A DNA stretch of 64,000 bases, taken from assembly GCF_014138045.1 (NCBI RefSeq), contig NZ_JACGXA010000001.1, forward strand, positions 927,501 through 991,500, given 5' to 3'. This document shows, in pieces, positions 27,146-39,052 of this stretch. Both the position numbers and the translations under genes were made by a program. Position 1 is the stretch's first letter. Every line of letters begins with the position of its first letter. This DNA is from Nocardioides ginsengisegetis (GTDB lineage: Bacteria; Actinomycetota; Actinomycetes; Propionibacteriales; Nocardioidaceae). The notes under the pieces were generated by a model. It did not search any database and was not told the DNA's origin. It saw only the letters and a program-made list of their open reading frames with translations.

Positions 27146-28542
27146 GGGCGCACGAGGCCGGCTGGGCGCACGCCGAGGGCCCCAAGGGCCCGTCCTGGCT
27201 CCGGCTCCCCGCCGACACCAACGAGCTCGTCAGCCATCTGTGGTCGACCACGGCCACCAAGGTCGACGGCGTCCTCGAGGTCGGCGGAGTGGCCCTGCCG
27301 GACCTGGTCGCCGAGCACGGCTCGCCCGCCTACGTCCTGGACGAGGCGGACTTCCGCGCCCGGGCCGGCGCGTTCCGTGACGCGTTCGCGGCGTACGACG
27401 TCTTCTACGCGGGCAAGGCGTTCCTCTCCACCACCACGGCCCGCTGGGTCGCGGAGGAGGGGCTCTGCCTCGACGTGTGCTCCGGCGGGGAGCTGACCGT
27501 CGCCGAGCGCGCCGGCTTCGACATGTCCCGGGTGGGCTTCCACGGCAACAACAAGACCGTGGCCGAGCTCCGGCGCGCCGTGCGGCTCGGGGTCGGGCGC
27601 GTCATCGTCGACTCGTTCGGCGAGATCGAGCGGCTCGCGGCCGTGGTCACCGAGCTCGGGGCCACCGCCCGCGTGATGATCCGCGTGACCGCGGGCGTCG
27701 AGGCGCACACCCACGAGTACATCGCGACCGCGCACGAGGACCAGAAGTTCGGCTTCTCGATCACCTCGGGCGACGCGTTCGCGGCCGTCCGGCAGGTCCA
27801 GGACGCGCCGGGCCTCGAGCTGCTCGGCCTGCACTCGCACATCGGCTCGCAGATCTTCGACTCCTCCGGCTTCGAGGTCGCCGCCCGCCGGGTGCTCGCG
27901 CTGCACGCGCGCGTCTCGGAGGAGCTCGGCGTCACGCTGCCGGAGATGGACCTCGGCGGCGGCTTCGGCATCGCCTACACGACCCAGGACGACCCGTCGG
28001 ACCCCGCGCAGCTCGCCACGGAGATGAGCAAGATCGTCGAGCACGAGTGCCGGGCGCTGGGCATCCCCGAGCCGCACCTGTCCATCGAGCCCGGCCGCGC
28101 GATCGTCGGACCCGCCATGTGCACCGTCTACGAGGTCGGGACCGTCAAGCCGGTCGCCCTCGACGGCGGCGCGGTCCGGACCTACGTGTCGGTCGACGGC
28201 GGCATGAGCGACAACATCCGCACCGCGCTGTACGACGCCGACTACTCCTGCACGCTCGCGTCGCGGTCCTCGGAGGCGCCGCCGGTGCTGGCGCGCGTGG
28301 TCGGCAAGCACTGCGAGGCCGGCGACATCGTGGTCAAGGACGAGTTCCTGCCCGCCGACGTCGCCCCGGGGGACCTGCTGGCGGTCCCGGGCACGGGTGC
28401 CTACTGTCGCTCGATGGCCTCCAACTACAACCACGCGCTCCGGCCCCCGGTGATCGCGGTGCGGGACGGTGCGACGCGGGTCGTCGTACGCCGCGAGACT
28501 GAGGACGACCTGTTGGCTACAGACGTGGGTGATGAGCAGTGA
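27142..28542 (+). CDS. lysA: Diaminopimelate decarboxylase
   Basis: A 466-residue PLP enzyme of fold III that converts meso-diaminopimelate to lysine. The PLP Lys92 is in YAGKAF; further motifs are [16 protein letters not shown], the glycine loop GGGFG and EPGRAI, and CxxGD...D-type C-terminal residues ([10 protein letters not shown]). The N-terminus is about 20 residues longer than in E. coli, as is usual in actinobacteria. Both ends overlap neighbouring genes by 4 bases. Confidence 0.96.
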   Translation: MRAHEAGWAHAEGPKGPSWLRLPADTNELVSHLWSTTATKVDGVLEVGGVALPDLVAEHGSPAYVLDEADFRARAGAFRDAFAAYDVFYAGKAFLSTTTARWVAEEGLCLDVCSGGELTVAERAGFDMSRVGFHGNNKTVAELRRAVRLGVGRVIVDSFGEIERLAAVVTELGATARVMIRVTAGVEAHTHEYIATAHEDQKFGFSITSGDAFAAVRQVQDAPGLELLGLHSHIGSQIFDSSGFEVAARRVLALHARVSEELGVTLPEMDLGGGFGIAYTTQDDPSDPAQLATEMSKIVEHECRALGIPEPHLSIEPGRAIVGPAMCTVYEVGTVKPVALDGGAVRTYVSVDGGMSDNIRTALYDADYSCTLASRSSEAPPVLARVVGKHCEAGDIVVKDEFLPADVAPGDLLAVPGTGAYCRSMASNYNHALRPPVIAVRDGATRVVVRRETEDDLLATDVGDEQ

Positions 28543-29834
28543 GGGACGGCAAACCGCTCAAGGTGGCGGTGCTCGGGTGCGGCTCGGTGGGTTCGCAGGT
28601 GGTGCGGCTGCTCGGTGAGCAGTCCGGCGACCTGGCGGCCCGGGTCGGTGCTCCGGTCGAGCTGGTCGGCGTCGCCGTACGCCGGCTCGACGCGGCGCGC
28701 GAGGTCGAGGTGCCCGAGGGCCTGCTGACGACCGACGCGGCCGGGCTGGTCGCCCGGGCCGACGTCGACCTGGTCGTCGAGGTGATCGGCGGCATCGAGC
28801 CGGCGCGCTCGCTGATCCTCTCCGCGCTCGAGAACGGCGCGAGCGTGGTCACGGCCAACAAGGCGCTGCTCGCCGAGGACGGCCCCACGCTGTTCGAGGC
28901 CGCCGAGAAGGCGGGGCGCGACCTCTACTACGAGGCCGCCGTCGCCGGTGCGATCCCGATCCTGCGGCCGCTGCGCGAGTCGCTGGCCGGGGACAAGGTC
29001 ACCCGGGTGCTCGGCATCGTCAACGGCACCACCAACTTCATCCTCGACAAGATGGACAGCTCGGGGGCCGGCTTCACCGAGGCGCTCGAGGAGGCCCAGG
29101 AGCTCGGCTACGCGGAGGCAGACCCGACCGCCGACGTCGAGGGCTTCGACGCCGCCGCCAAGGCCGCCATCCTCGCGTCGCTGGCGTTCCACTCGCGCGT
29201 GACGGCCAACGACGTCTACCGCGAGGGCATCTCCGAGGTCACCGCCGCCGACGTGCAGTCGGCGCGCGAGATGGGCTCGGTCGTGAAGCTGCTCGCCATC
29301 TGCGAGCTCAAGGACGACGCCGTCGCCGTGCGCGTGCACCCCGCGATGATCCCGCGCTCGCACCCGCTCGCGTCGGTGCGTGAGGCCTACAACGCGGTCT
29401 TCGTGGAGTCGCAGGCCGCCGGACAGCTGATGTTCTACGGCCCCGGAGCGGGCGGCTCGCCCACGGCCTCGGCCGTGCTCGGTGACCTGGTCACCGTCGC
29501 GCGCAACCGCCTCGCGAACACCCGCGGCGCCGGTGAGTCGGCGTACGCCGACCGGGCGGTGCTGCCGATGGGGGAGACCCTCACCCGCTACCACGTGGCG
29601 ATCGACGTCGCCGACAAGGCCGGTGTGCTGGCTGCCGTCGCGCTCGCGTTCGCCGAGCACGGCGTGTCGATCCAGACGGTGCGCCAGGAGGGCCGGGGCG
29701 ACGAGGCCCAGCTGGTGGTGGTCTCCCACGAGGCCACCGACGCCCAGCTCAGCTCCACGGTCGAGCACCTGCGCGGCATGGACATGGTGCGCGAGGTCAC
29801 CTCGGTGATGCGCGTCGAGGGGGACCAGGAATGA
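28539..29834 (+). CDS. hom: Homoserine dehydrogenase
   Basis: A 431-residue enzyme with an NAD(P)-binding Rossmann motif ([11 protein letters not shown]), the catalytic domain with [11 protein letters not shown], the Lys/Asp region [16 protein letters not shown], and a C-terminal ACT domain (about 350-431; [14 protein letters not shown]), which in this family mediates threonine inhibition. It reduces aspartate semialdehyde to homoserine. GTG start overlaps the lysA stop; its own stop overlaps the thrC start. Confidence 0.96.
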   Translation: MRDGKPLKVAVLGCGSVGSQVVRLLGEQSGDLAARVGAPVELVGVAVRRLDAAREVEVPEGLLTTDAAGLVARADVDLVVEVIGGIEPARSLILSALENGASVVTANKALLAEDGPTLFEAAEKAGRDLYYEAAVAGAIPILRPLRESLAGDKVTRVLGIVNGTTNFILDKMDSSGAGFTEALEEAQELGYAEADPTADVEGFDAAAKAAILASLAFHSRVTANDVYREGISEVTAADVQSAREMGSVVKLLAICELKDDAVAVRVHPAMIPRSHPLASVREAYNAVFVESQAAGQLMFYGPGAGGSPTASAVLGDLVTVARNRLANTRGAGESAYADRAVLPMGETLTRYHVAIDVADKAGVLAAVALAFAEHGVSIQTVRQEGRGDEAQLVVVSHEATDAQLSSTVEHLRGMDMVREVTSVMRVEGDQE

Positions 29835-30967
29835 ATCTCGACCCTTCGACAAGCTCAGGACAGGCCAAGCTCGATCACCGACAGGTGACCCGGACCCACC
29901 AGTGGCGGGGCGTCATCGAGGAGTACCGCCACCTCCTCGAGATCCCCGAGGGCACGCCCGCCGTCACCCTCCGTGAGGGCGGCACCCCGCTCGTCCACTC
30001 CGAGTGGCTCTCCGGCCTGACCGGGGCCGAGGTGTGGCTCAAGGTCGAGGGCGACAACCCGACCGGGTCGTTCAAGGACCGCGGCATGACCGCGGCCATC
30101 TCGGTGGCCAAGCACGACGGTGCCGAGGCCGTGGTGTGCGCCTCGACCGGCAACACGTCAGCGTCGATGGCGGCCTACGCCGCCAAGGCCGGCCTCAAGC
30201 CGCTCGTGCTCGTGCCCGAGGGCAAGATCGCGGCCGGCAAGATGGCCCAGGCGATCCTGCACGGCGCCCAGGTGATCATGGTGCGCGGCAACTTCGACGA
30301 CTGCCTCGGCATCGCCAAGGGGCTGGCCTGGGACTACCCGGTCGCCCTGGTCAACTCCGTCAACCCGGTCCGGCTCCAGGGCCAGAAGACGGCCGCCTTC
30401 GAGATCGTCGACTTCCTCGGCGACGCCCCCGACTTCCACCTGCTGCCCGTGGGCAACGCCGGCAACATCTCGGCGTACTGGCTCGGCTACCAGCAGTACG
30501 CCGACCTCGGGCTCGCGACCCGGCGGCCGGTGATGCGCGGCTTCCAGGCCGAGGGCGCCTCGCCGCTGGTCACGGGAGAGCCCTTTCCGGACCCCGAGAC
30601 CAAGGCCACCGCGATCCGGATCGGCAACCCGGCGTCGTGGAAGCTCGCCGAGGCGGCGCGCGACGAGTCGGGCGGTCGGTTCGCGGCCGTGACCGACGAC
30701 CAGATCCTCGCGGCCCAGCGTGACCTCGCCTCCCACGACGGCGTCTTCGTCGAGCCGGCCTCCGCGGCCGGCGTCGCGGGGCTGCTGCAGGAGCTCGCCC
30801 ACGGGGAGTCCTACGCCGGCACCTCGGTGGTCATCACGGTCACCGGGCACGGGCTGAAGGACACCGCCACCGCGCTCGAGGGCCTCGCCGGCAGCGGCCA
30901 GCGCATCGTCGACACCGTGTGCGACGCCGACGTGGCTTCCGCCGCCCGCGCGGCCGGGCTCGCCTGA
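29831..30967 (+). CDS. thrC: Threonine synthase with repeat-derived N-terminus
   Basis: A 378-residue PLP enzyme of fold II converting O-phosphohomoserine to threonine. The PLP Lys82 is in GSFKDRGM, and the phosphate loop is [10 protein letters not shown]. The first 15 or so residues ([18 protein letters not shown]) are unlike other ThrC proteins; they are read from a small repeat at 29843-29864 that has inserted in frame or extended the gene. The conserved domain begins at [12 protein letters not shown]. The start ATG overlaps the hom stop by 4 bases, so this longer start is probably used. Confidence 0.95.
   Translation: MNLDPSTSSGQAKLDHRQVTRTHQWRGVIEEYRHLLEIPEGTPAVTLREGGTPLVHSEWLSGLTGAEVWLKVEGDNPTGSFKDRGMTAAISVAKHDGAEAVVCASTGNTSASMAAYAAKAGLKPLVLVPEGKIAAGKMAQAILHGAQVIMVRGNFDDCLGIAKGLAWDYPVALVNSVNPVRLQGQKTAAFEIVDFLGDAPDFHLLPVGNAGNISAYWLGYQQYADLGLATRRPVMRGFQAEGASPLVTGEPFPDPETKATAIRIGNPASWKLAEAARDESGGRFAAVTDDQILAAQRDLASHDGVFVEPASAAGVAGLLQELAHGESYAGTSVVITVTGHGLKDTATALEGLAGSGQRIVDTVCDADVASAARAAGLA
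29843..29864 (+). repeat. Small repeat inside thrC
   Basis: CCTTCGACAAGCTCAGGACAGG, seen here as CCT and AGG flanking the loop TCGACAAGCTC (29846-29856), then ACAGG. It is translated as PSTSSGQ. The same kind of element is common between genes in many bacteria; here it is inside an essential biosynthetic gene. Confidence 0.65.
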
Positions 30968-30971
30968 CCGC

Positions 30972-31883
30972 ATGGTGACCTTCGTCAGCGGCCCGGTCCG
31001 CGTCTCGGTCCCCGCGACCTCGGCCAACCTCGGCCCCGGCTTCGACTCGCTCGGGCTCGCGCTCGACCTGCGCGACGAGCTCGAGGCCGAGGTCACCGCC
31101 GGCGGCCTGGCCGTCGAGGTCTCCGGGGTCGGGGCGGACGAGGTGCCCCGGGACGAGTCGCACCTGGTCGTCCGCTCGATGCGGGCCGCGTTCGCCGAGA
31201 TGGGCGCCGAGCCTGCCGGCCTGCGGCTGGCCTGCACCAACGTGATCCCGCACGCCCGTGGGCTGGGGTCGTCCTCGGCCGCCATCGTGGCCGGGGTGTG
31301 CCTGGCACGGGCCCTGGTCGCCGGCGGCACGCTCCTCATGGACGACGACGCGGTCTTCCGGCTGGCAGCGCGGATCGAGGGGCACCCGGACAACGTGGCA
31401 CCCGCCTTCCACGGCGGCTTCGTGATCTCGGGACAGGAGGACGGTGAGTTCTACGCCGTGGCGTCGTCGGTCGACCCGCGCGTGGCGGCCGTCGTGTTCG
31501 TGCCGCCCACCCCGGTCTCGACCGAGGTGGCGCGCGGACTGCTCCCGGCGGAGGTGCCGCACGCCGACGCCGCAGCCGACGCGGGCAGGACCGCCCTGCT
31601 GGTCGCGGCGCTCGCCGGTCAGCCCGAGCACCTCCACCGGGCCACGCGGGACTACCTTCACCAGGACTACCGGCGGCCGGCCATGCCCGAGTCGCTCGCC
31701 CTCGTCGACCTGCTCCGCGGGGAGGGGCACGCCGCCATCGTCTCCGGCGCCGGCCCGACTGTGCTGGTCTTCACCGAGGGGCAGGAGTCCGGCGCCGCGG
31801 CGGACCTGGTCGCCCGGTGCCCCGAGGGCTGGGCGGTGCACCACCTGACCGTCGACCGGGACGGGGTCCGCGTCGGCCCGTGA
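30972..31883 (+). CDS. thrB: Homoserine kinase
   Basis: A 303-residue GHMP kinase. It shows the N-terminal PATSANLGPGFDSLGLA, the ATP-binding GLGSSSAAIVAG and the C-terminal GAGPTVLVF motif. It phosphorylates homoserine to the ThrC substrate. It starts 4 bases after the thrC stop and ends the amino-acid operon; rho follows after a 291-base gap. Confidence 0.96.
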   Translation: MVTFVSGPVRVSVPATSANLGPGFDSLGLALDLRDELEAEVTAGGLAVEVSGVGADEVPRDESHLVVRSMRAAFAEMGAEPAGLRLACTNVIPHARGLGSSSAAIVAGVCLARALVAGGTLLMDDDAVFRLAARIEGHPDNVAPAFHGGFVISGQEDGEFYAVASSVDPRVAAVVFVPPTPVSTEVARGLLPAEVPHADAAADAGRTALLVAALAGQPEHLHRATRDYLHQDYRRPAMPESLALVDLLRGEGHAAIVSGAGPTVLVFTEGQESGAAADLVARCPEGWAVHHLTVDRDGVRVGP

Positions 31884-32174
31884 CCGACCCGTTGACCCGG
31901 CGGGGCCGAATAACGTGCCCCGGCACACATTTGGCGAGCCGGATGCTACGGTGGAAATGCGTCAGACATCTCGACGTAGCACTCTCGGTGACCCCTCCCT
32001 CAACCGGTGGCAGCACCCGGGTGCGACTCCTTCCTCATTCATGTGTGGGCCTCGCCCCACACCTCCGCCATCGCCCTCCCCTGTGGTGAGCCACGGCGGT
32101 CGAGGAAGCAATGACCAGACGCCGGCGGTCCCGACCGGGACCGGCTCGGCAGTGATACGTGGGAAGGACCTCAC
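31884..32174 (+). promoter_or_regulatory. rho leader and promoter region
   Basis: This 291-base gap holds no convincing gene. It contains a hairpin GTGTGGG/CCCACAC (32043-32049, 32056-32062; 6-base loop). Rho genes are often autoregulated through termination in a long leader, and this untranslated stretch fits that. TTGACC at 31891 is a possible -35, but its -10 is not clear. Immediately before the GTG, GGGAAGGA provides a ribosome binding site. Confidence 0.4.
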
Positions 32175-34016
<1,842 letters not shown>

Positions 34017-34039
34017 GTCGTCCCTCCCGCAGGGCCACC

Positions 34040-34073
34040 GGGCCGGGCCGTTCCTTCGGGAGCGGCTCGGCCC
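34040..34073 (+). terminator. Hairpin terminator with UUCG tetraloop after rho
   Basis: A 15-bp stem with two G-U pairs (34040-34054 with 34059-34073) is closed by C-UUCG-G, 24 bases after the rho stop. It is followed by GTTG rather than a long T tract. Confidence 0.8.
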
Positions 34074-34148
34074 GTTGTGCGTGACCATGCCCTAGGCTTC
34101 ACGCACACGAGATGCGGGGACAGCACTCGGTGAGCGAAGGGGACACAC

Positions 34149-34520
34149 GTGGCTCGGATTGTGGTAGCTGACGACGACGTCGACATCCGCGAGCTCGTCG
34201 AGTTCAAGCTGTCCACCCTGGGTCACGACGTCGTCGCGGTCTCCGACGGTGCCGCCGCGATCGACGCCTGCCAGGCCCAGCGACCCGACCTCGCCGTCCT
34301 CGACGTGATGATGCCGGGCGTCTCCGGCCTCGACGCCATCCGTGCCATCCGTGCCGACCCGGCCCTGGCCGACCTCCCGGTCATCCTGCTGACCGCGCGG
34401 GCCCAGGAGAGCGACGTCGAGACCGGCTTCGACTCCGGGGCCGACGACTACATCACCAAGCCCTTCAGTCCCCGGGAGCTCGCCTCCCGCGTCCAGGCCC
34501 TGCTCTCCAGGGTGCGCTAG
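34149..34520 (+). CDS. Stand-alone response regulator receiver
   Basis: A 123-residue CheY-like receiver with no output domain. Acidic pocket Asp8-Asp10, phosphoacceptor Asp52 (LDVMMPG), switch Thr82 and Lys104 (TKPF) are all present. It is the first gene of an operon with a HEAT-repeat protein, a GT2 glycosyltransferase and a sensor kinase. Having no DNA-binding part, it probably acts by protein contact, plausibly on the HEAT protein encoded 14 bases downstream. GTG start behind GAAGGGGA. Confidence 0.9.
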   Translation: MARIVVADDDVDIRELVEFKLSTLGHDVVAVSDGAAAIDACQAQRPDLAVLDVMMPGVSGLDAIRAIRADPALADLPVILLTARAQESDVETGFDSGADDYITKPFSPRELASRVQALLSRVR

Positions 34521-34534
34521 GGGTCCCGGTCTCG

Positions 34535-35602
34535 ATGACCGTCGCACATCTCGGGTACGTCGGCGCGCTCGTCCTCACCCTCGCCTGTCTCTTCGTCGTC
34601 GCGGCCCTGGTCGCGATCCGGCTGCTCAAGGACCGCGCCGAGCGCCGACGGCTGACCCTGCGGGCGCCGGTGTGGAGGCACGTACTGACGCTCAGCACCG
34701 GCGAGGCCGAGGAGGTCGAGGATGCGCAGGCCCGCCTGGCCGCGGCGACGCCGGCCGAGCGCGAGGCGGTGCTGGCCGACGCCTTCGCCCTGGTCCCCAA
34801 GCTGCGGGGCGACGCCCGGGAGCGTCTGCGTGACGTGCTCCGCGTGTGGGGTTCGCTGGACGCGGCGCTCGCCAACGCGGCGAGCCGCTCCCAGGTCCGC
34901 CGCTGCCGGGGGATCTACCGGCTCGGGGTGCTGCGCGACCCCTCCGGACGGCAGGCCGTCCTCGACGCGCTCGCGGACCGGGACTTCGCCGTACGCCGCA
35001 TGGCGGTCCTGGCCGCAGCCGCCTTCCCCGACGACGTCGTCGTCGAGCACCTGCTGACCACTGCTGCGGCCGAGCCGCGGCTGCGCCGCGAGTTCCTCGG
35101 CAGCATCGACCGGATCGGGTCGGCCGCCGTCCCGGTGCTGCGGGGGGCGCTGTCCGAGGTCACCGACGATCCCGACGACAACGTCGAGCTCGACCGCCGC
35201 GGCTACCTCGCCGCGGCAGCGCTCGGGCTGGTCGGGGCCATCCAGGCCGTGCCGGACCTCGAGGCGGCCCTCGACCACGGCTCCGACACCCTGAAGGTGG
35301 CCTGCATCTACGCTCTCGGCGAGCTCGGGGCGGGCTCGTCGGTCATCGCGCTGAGCGGCCCGTTGGGACACCGCAGCCCCGACGTCCGGATGGCCGCGGC
35401 CCGCGCGCTCGGGCTCGTCGGCGGTGACTGGGCGGTGCCCGCCCTGGCCACCACCCTCCACGACGACAACGTCGAGGTCGCGCGCGCCGCCGCCAACGCG
35501 CTGCGCCGCTGTGGGCCGCGCGGGCGTGAGGTCCTCGACGACTCCCGTGCGCCGGTGGCACTCGAGGTCGTCGCGCTCGCGGGACTGGGGGCCGAGGCAT
35601 GA
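34535..35602 (+). CDS. Membrane-anchored HEAT-repeat protein
   Basis: A 355-residue protein with one N-terminal membrane span (about 8-28), a charged linker and then at least five HEAT/PBS-lyase-type helical repeats (for example VLDALADRDFAVRRMAVLAAAAF, LDHGSDTLKVACIYALGELG, LGHRSPDVRMAAARALGLVG, LHDDNVEVARAAANALRRCG). Such solenoids are protein-binding scaffolds. Its stop overlaps the GT2 start (ATGA), so it probably partners the glycosyltransferase and passes the signal from the receiver. No enzyme motif is seen. Confidence 0.8.
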   Translation: MTVAHLGYVGALVLTLACLFVVAALVAIRLLKDRAERRRLTLRAPVWRHVLTLSTGEAEEVEDAQARLAAATPAEREAVLADAFALVPKLRGDARERLRDVLRVWGSLDAALANAASRSQVRRCRGIYRLGVLRDPSGRQAVLDALADRDFAVRRMAVLAAAAFPDDVVVEHLLTTAAAEPRLRREFLGSIDRIGSAAVPVLRGALSEVTDDPDDNVELDRRGYLAAAALGLVGAIQAVPDLEAALDHGSDTLKVACIYALGELGAGSSVIALSGPLGHRSPDVRMAAARALGLVGGDWAVPALATTLHDDNVEVARAAANALRRCGPRGREVLDDSRAPVALEVVALAGLGAEA

Positions 35603-37077
35603 CCCCGCTCGTGCTCAGCGGCTTCGTCGCGGGGCTGCACCACGCCATCCTCGTCGTCGGCATCGGGTGTGCCGTCTACTCCGTGCTGATCAACGGCAGC
35701 TTCCTGGTGCTGACCGGCTTCGCCATGGCCGACCTGCTCGCCTACCGCCGCCGCCTCGAGTTCGCCGGGTACGACGAGTGGTTCCTCGACCCGCTCACCC
35801 GGGGCGTCTCGGTGCTGATGCCGGCGTACAACGAGTCGGCCACGATCGTGCAGTCCGTCCAGGCCATGACGGCGCTGCGCTACCCCGACTTCGAGGTCGT
35901 GGTCATCGACGACGGGTCCAAGGACGACACGGTCGAGAAGATGATCCGCGAGTTCGACATGGTCGAGGTGCCGTTGGTGCCGGGTGGTCACATCGAGACG
36001 AAGGGCGCGGTGCTCGGCACCTGGGTCAGCCGGCGCGGCTCGCACAACCTCGCCCTCGTCGCGAAGACCAACGGTGGCAAGGCCGACGCGCTCAACGCGG
36101 GGATCAACTACTCCCGCAAGGAGCTGGTCTGCATGGTCGACGCGGACTCGCTGCTCGACCCGCAGGCGCTGCTCGACGTCTCGCGCCCCTTCGCCGACGA
36201 CCCCGGACGCGTCGTCGCCGCCGGGGGAGTGGTCCGGGTCGCCAACGGGTCCCGGGTCGAGCGCGGCCGCGTGACCGACCTCCGGATGCCGCGCGGCTGG
36301 TGGGCGCGGATCCAGGTCGTGGAGTACCTCCGCGCGTTCCTGATCGGCCGGGCCGGCTGGTCGCGGGCGGGTGGGCTGCTGATCATCTCCGGCGCGTTCG
36401 GCCTGTTCCGCAAGGACGTACTGCTCCAGGTCGACGGGCTGTCCACCGACTGCATCGGCGAGGACGCCGAGCTCGTCGTGCGCATCCACCGCCTGCTCGG
36501 CGACGCGCGGCGCGACGCCACCGTCGTCTTCGTGCCCGAGCCGGTCGCCTGGACCGAGGTCCCCGAGGACCGTCAGGTGCTGCGCAAGCAGCGCCGCCGG
36601 TGGCACCGCGGCCTGACCGAGATCATGGTCCGCCACAAGGCGATGTTCCTCCGCCCGAAGTACGGCGTGATCGGCATGCTGACCATGCCGTGGTTCCTGC
36701 TCTTCGAGCTGCTGGCGCCGGTCGTGGAGGTGTTCGGGCTGCTCTACTTCACCGTCCTCATGGTCGGACTGGGCCTCGAGCACACGTTCTTCCCCTCGTG
36801 GAACGTCGTGAACCTGCCCATCGTGGTGGTGCTCCTGACGGCCTCGATCCTCTTCGCGATCTTCGTGACCCTGGTCGCGCTTCTGGCCGAAGAGATGTCC
36901 TTTCGGCGCTACCGTGGCCTACCGGATCTCTTCCGGGCGGTGCGCGCGGCGGTCGAGGAGAACTTCGTCTACCGCCAGGTCAACGCCTGGTGGCGTCTCG
37001 GGGGAATCATCGAGGTCATCCGCAAGTCGCGCCACGACTGGGGCGACATGCAGCGCAAGGGGTTCGGATCGACATGA
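35599..37077 (+). CDS. Processive membrane glycosyltransferase, GT2 family
   Basis: A 492-residue protein with an N-terminal membrane hairpin (about 8-45), a cytosolic GT2 domain and three C-terminal spans (about 360-430). The catalytic residues are present: Asp pair in IDDGS near 104, DAD near 181, the ED of GEDAELV, and the processivity motif QRRRW near 333. The layout resembles PgaC-type polysaccharide synthases, but there is no PilZ domain. The product is probably an exported polysaccharide. It is coupled on both sides by 4-base overlaps with the HEAT protein and sensor kinase. Confidence 0.88.
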   Translation: MTPLVLSGFVAGLHHAILVVGIGCAVYSVLINGSFLVLTGFAMADLLAYRRRLEFAGYDEWFLDPLTRGVSVLMPAYNESATIVQSVQAMTALRYPDFEVVVIDDGSKDDTVEKMIREFDMVEVPLVPGGHIETKGAVLGTWVSRRGSHNLALVAKTNGGKADALNAGINYSRKELVCMVDADSLLDPQALLDVSRPFADDPGRVVAAGGVVRVANGSRVERGRVTDLRMPRGWWARIQVVEYLRAFLIGRAGWSRAGGLLIISGAFGLFRKDVLLQVDGLSTDCIGEDAELVVRIHRLLGDARRDATVVFVPEPVAWTEVPEDRQVLRKQRRRWHRGLTEIMVRHKAMFLRPKYGVIGMLTMPWFLLFELLAPVVEVFGLLYFTVLMVGLGLEHTFFPSWNVVNLPIVVVLLTASILFAIFVTLVALLAEEMSFRRYRGLPDLFRAVRAAVEENFVYRQVNAWWRLGGIIEVIRKSRHDWGDMQRKGFGST

Positions 37078-38642
37078 GCAACGGACGTCCGGTTGCGCGC
37101 CTCGTGGCGCCCATCGTGGTGCGTTTCGTCGTCAGCGTGGGACTCATGGCCATCATCGCGGTCACCGGCGTCGTGCTCTCCACCGCGGCCGTGGGCCACC
37201 TCGGCGACGACCTCCAGCCGGCCGCCGCCGCCAACCAGGACATCCTCCAGGACCTCACCGACGTCAAGGGTGCGGTGGGTGACTGGGCGCGCAGTGGCCA
37301 GCCGACGTACAAGGACGCTTACCGGCAGGCCCTGTCGCGGCTCCCCGTGGACATGCGGGCCGTCGCCCGGTTCGCCGCGGACGACCCCGAGCTCGCCGCG
37401 CTGGTCGCGGAGCAGGAGAAGGCGGCACAGGTGTGGCTCGACCGCTACGCCGAGCCCCGCATCTCCGACCCGGGCGGACCGGACACCTACCAGCCCCAGC
37501 GCTTCCGCATCGGCGCCCGCACGTTCACCGACTTCCGGGCCGCCCAGCAGCTGACCTCGGAGGCTTTCGACCGACGTGTCGAGCGGGCAGACACCGACGC
37601 CTCGCGCCTGCTCAAGGGCACCGTCATCTGCGTCGTCGTCGTGGCCGTCGTCGCCTGGTGGGTCACGTCCCGGGCCCGCAAGCGCCTGCTCGACGAGCTC
37701 TCCACGCCACTGCTCGACCTCGAGGGGGTGGTGCACGCGCTGGCCCGCAACGAGCCCGGAGCCCGTGCCGAGAATGCCGGCCCCCGGGAGGTCCGCGCGG
37801 TCGCGGCCGCCCTCAACGACCTCGCCGACGCGCAGGCTCGTGCGCGGGCGGTGGAGCACCGCATCCAGGACGAGCTGCGCATCCTCGACACGGCGCGCGA
37901 CGACTTCGTCTCCAACGTCTCCCACGAGCTGCGCACGCCGCTGACCACGATCAGCGGCTACCTCGAGATGGTGGCCGAGGAGTTCGAGGGCAGCCTCGCG
38001 CCGCGGCACGAGCGGATGCTGGAGGCCACCCGACGCAACGTCTCCCGCCTGAAGCTGCTCATCGACGACCTGCTCACGCTGTCGCGGGCCGAGGCCCGGG
38101 CGACCGACCTCGAGGCCGTGGACATCACAGGCCTGACCCGTGACGCCGTCACCGACGTGCGTATCACCGCCGCCAACCGGGGGATCAAGATCGCCGTGAG
38201 CGCCCCCGAGGACCCGCTGCTGGTGCTGGCCGACCGGGCGATGCTGCACCGGGCCTTCCTCAACGTGCTCAGCAACGCGGTGAAGTTCAGCCGCGACGGT
38301 GGCCAGGTCGAGGTGGAGCTGTGGAGCGACGACGACCGGCTGGCCGTGCAGATCCGCGACCACGGCATCGGCATCCCGGCCGCCGAGGTCGAGCGGCTCG
38401 GCACGCGCTTCTTCCGTGCGTCCAACGCGGTCTTCAACGAGATCGCCGGCACCGGCCTGGGCCTCCGCATCGTGCAGACGATCGTGGACAAGCACGCCGG
38501 CGACGTCCTGATCGAGTCGCAGGAGGGCCGGGGGACCACCGTCGTGGTGCACCTGCCCCTGCAGTCCGAGCCCGCGGTCACCACCCAGCCGGCCGCGCCC
38601 GAGCCGCGAATAGGGGCCGACCCCGAGATGACCTCGCACTGA
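37074..38642 (+). CDS. Sensor histidine kinase of the GT2 operon
   Basis: A 522-residue membrane kinase. Two spans (about 12-37 and 183-203) enclose an extracellular CHASE3-like helical sensor. A HAMP-like linker follows, then the dimerisation domain with phosphoacceptor His in [11 protein letters not shown] (near 284) and the HATPase with N-box [10 protein letters not shown] and G-box TGLGLRIV. It should phosphorylate the stand-alone receiver at the head of the operon. The start overlaps the GT2 stop by 4 bases. Confidence 0.92.
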   Translation: MSNGRPVARLVAPIVVRFVVSVGLMAIIAVTGVVLSTAAVGHLGDDLQPAAAANQDILQDLTDVKGAVGDWARSGQPTYKDAYRQALSRLPVDMRAVARFAADDPELAALVAEQEKAAQVWLDRYAEPRISDPGGPDTYQPQRFRIGARTFTDFRAAQQLTSEAFDRRVERADTDASRLLKGTVICVVVVAVVAWWVTSRARKRLLDELSTPLLDLEGVVHALARNEPGARAENAGPREVRAVAAALNDLADAQARARAVEHRIQDELRILDTARDDFVSNVSHELRTPLTTISGYLEMVAEEFEGSLAPRHERMLEATRRNVSRLKLLIDDLLTLSRAEARATDLEAVDITGLTRDAVTDVRITAANRGIKIAVSAPEDPLLVLADRAMLHRAFLNVLSNAVKFSRDGGQVEVELWSDDDRLAVQIRDHGIGIPAAEVERLGTRFFRASNAVFNEIAGTGLGLRIVQTIVDKHAGDVLIESQEGRGTTVVVHLPLQSEPAVTTQPAAPEPRIGADPEMTSH

Positions 38643-38655
38643 TTTCCGGTTGGGT

Positions 38656-38671
38656 TGTGCCGGGTGGCACA
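38656..38671. promoter_or_regulatory. Palindrome in the rpmE promoter region
   Basis: TGTGCC-GGGT-GGCACA, 6-bp arms, about 75 bases before the rpmE start. It could be an operator or part of a short leader hairpin; no known regulator consensus comes to mind. Confidence 0.35.
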
Positions 38672-38745
38672 CTTGGGGGTCGGTCCCGGTTCACGTCGTC
38701 CGCACTCGGCGGAGACGACCCGGCGGCCTCGAAAGGACACCGGAC

Positions 38746-38961
38746 ATGAAGAAGGACATCCACCCGGACTACGTGGACACCCAGGTCACCTGCACCTGCG
38801 GCGCGCAGTTCACCACCCGCAGCACCGCGACCTCCGGCTCGATCCACGCCGACGTCTGCTCGCAGTGCCACCCGTTCTACACCGGCAAGCAGAAGATCCT
38901 CGACACCGGCGGCCGCGTCGCCCGCTTCGAGGCCCGCTACGCCAAGGCTGCCAAGAAGTAG
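38746..38961 (+). CDS. rpmE: 50S ribosomal protein bL31, zinc-binding form
   Basis: A 71-residue bL31 of the C+ type. The zinc ligands are in CTCGAQF (Cys16, Cys18) and CSQCHPFY (Cys37, Cys40 by count from the ATG). GAAAGGA 8 bases upstream sets the start. Zinc-limited actinobacteria replace this form with a Cys-free paralogue; no such copy is in the window. It is followed by a strong terminator. Confidence 0.96.
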   Translation: MKKDIHPDYVDTQVTCTCGAQFTTRSTATSGSIHADVCSQCHPFYTGKQKILDTGGRVARFEARYAKAAKK

Positions 38962-38969
38962 CTTCGTCC

Positions 38970-39007
38970 GAGCGCCGGTCCCCGCCATCGTGCGGGGGCC
39001 GGCGCTC
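38970..39007 (+). terminator. Hairpin terminator between rpmE and prfA
   Basis: A 16-bp stem with one T-G pair (38970-38985 with 38992-39007) and a 6-base loop, 9 bases after the rpmE stop, followed by GTGATTTGT. Confidence 0.85.
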
Positions 39008-39052
39008 GTGATTTGTCCGACCGATCTCCGAGCGCACCACCGAGGGGCACCC

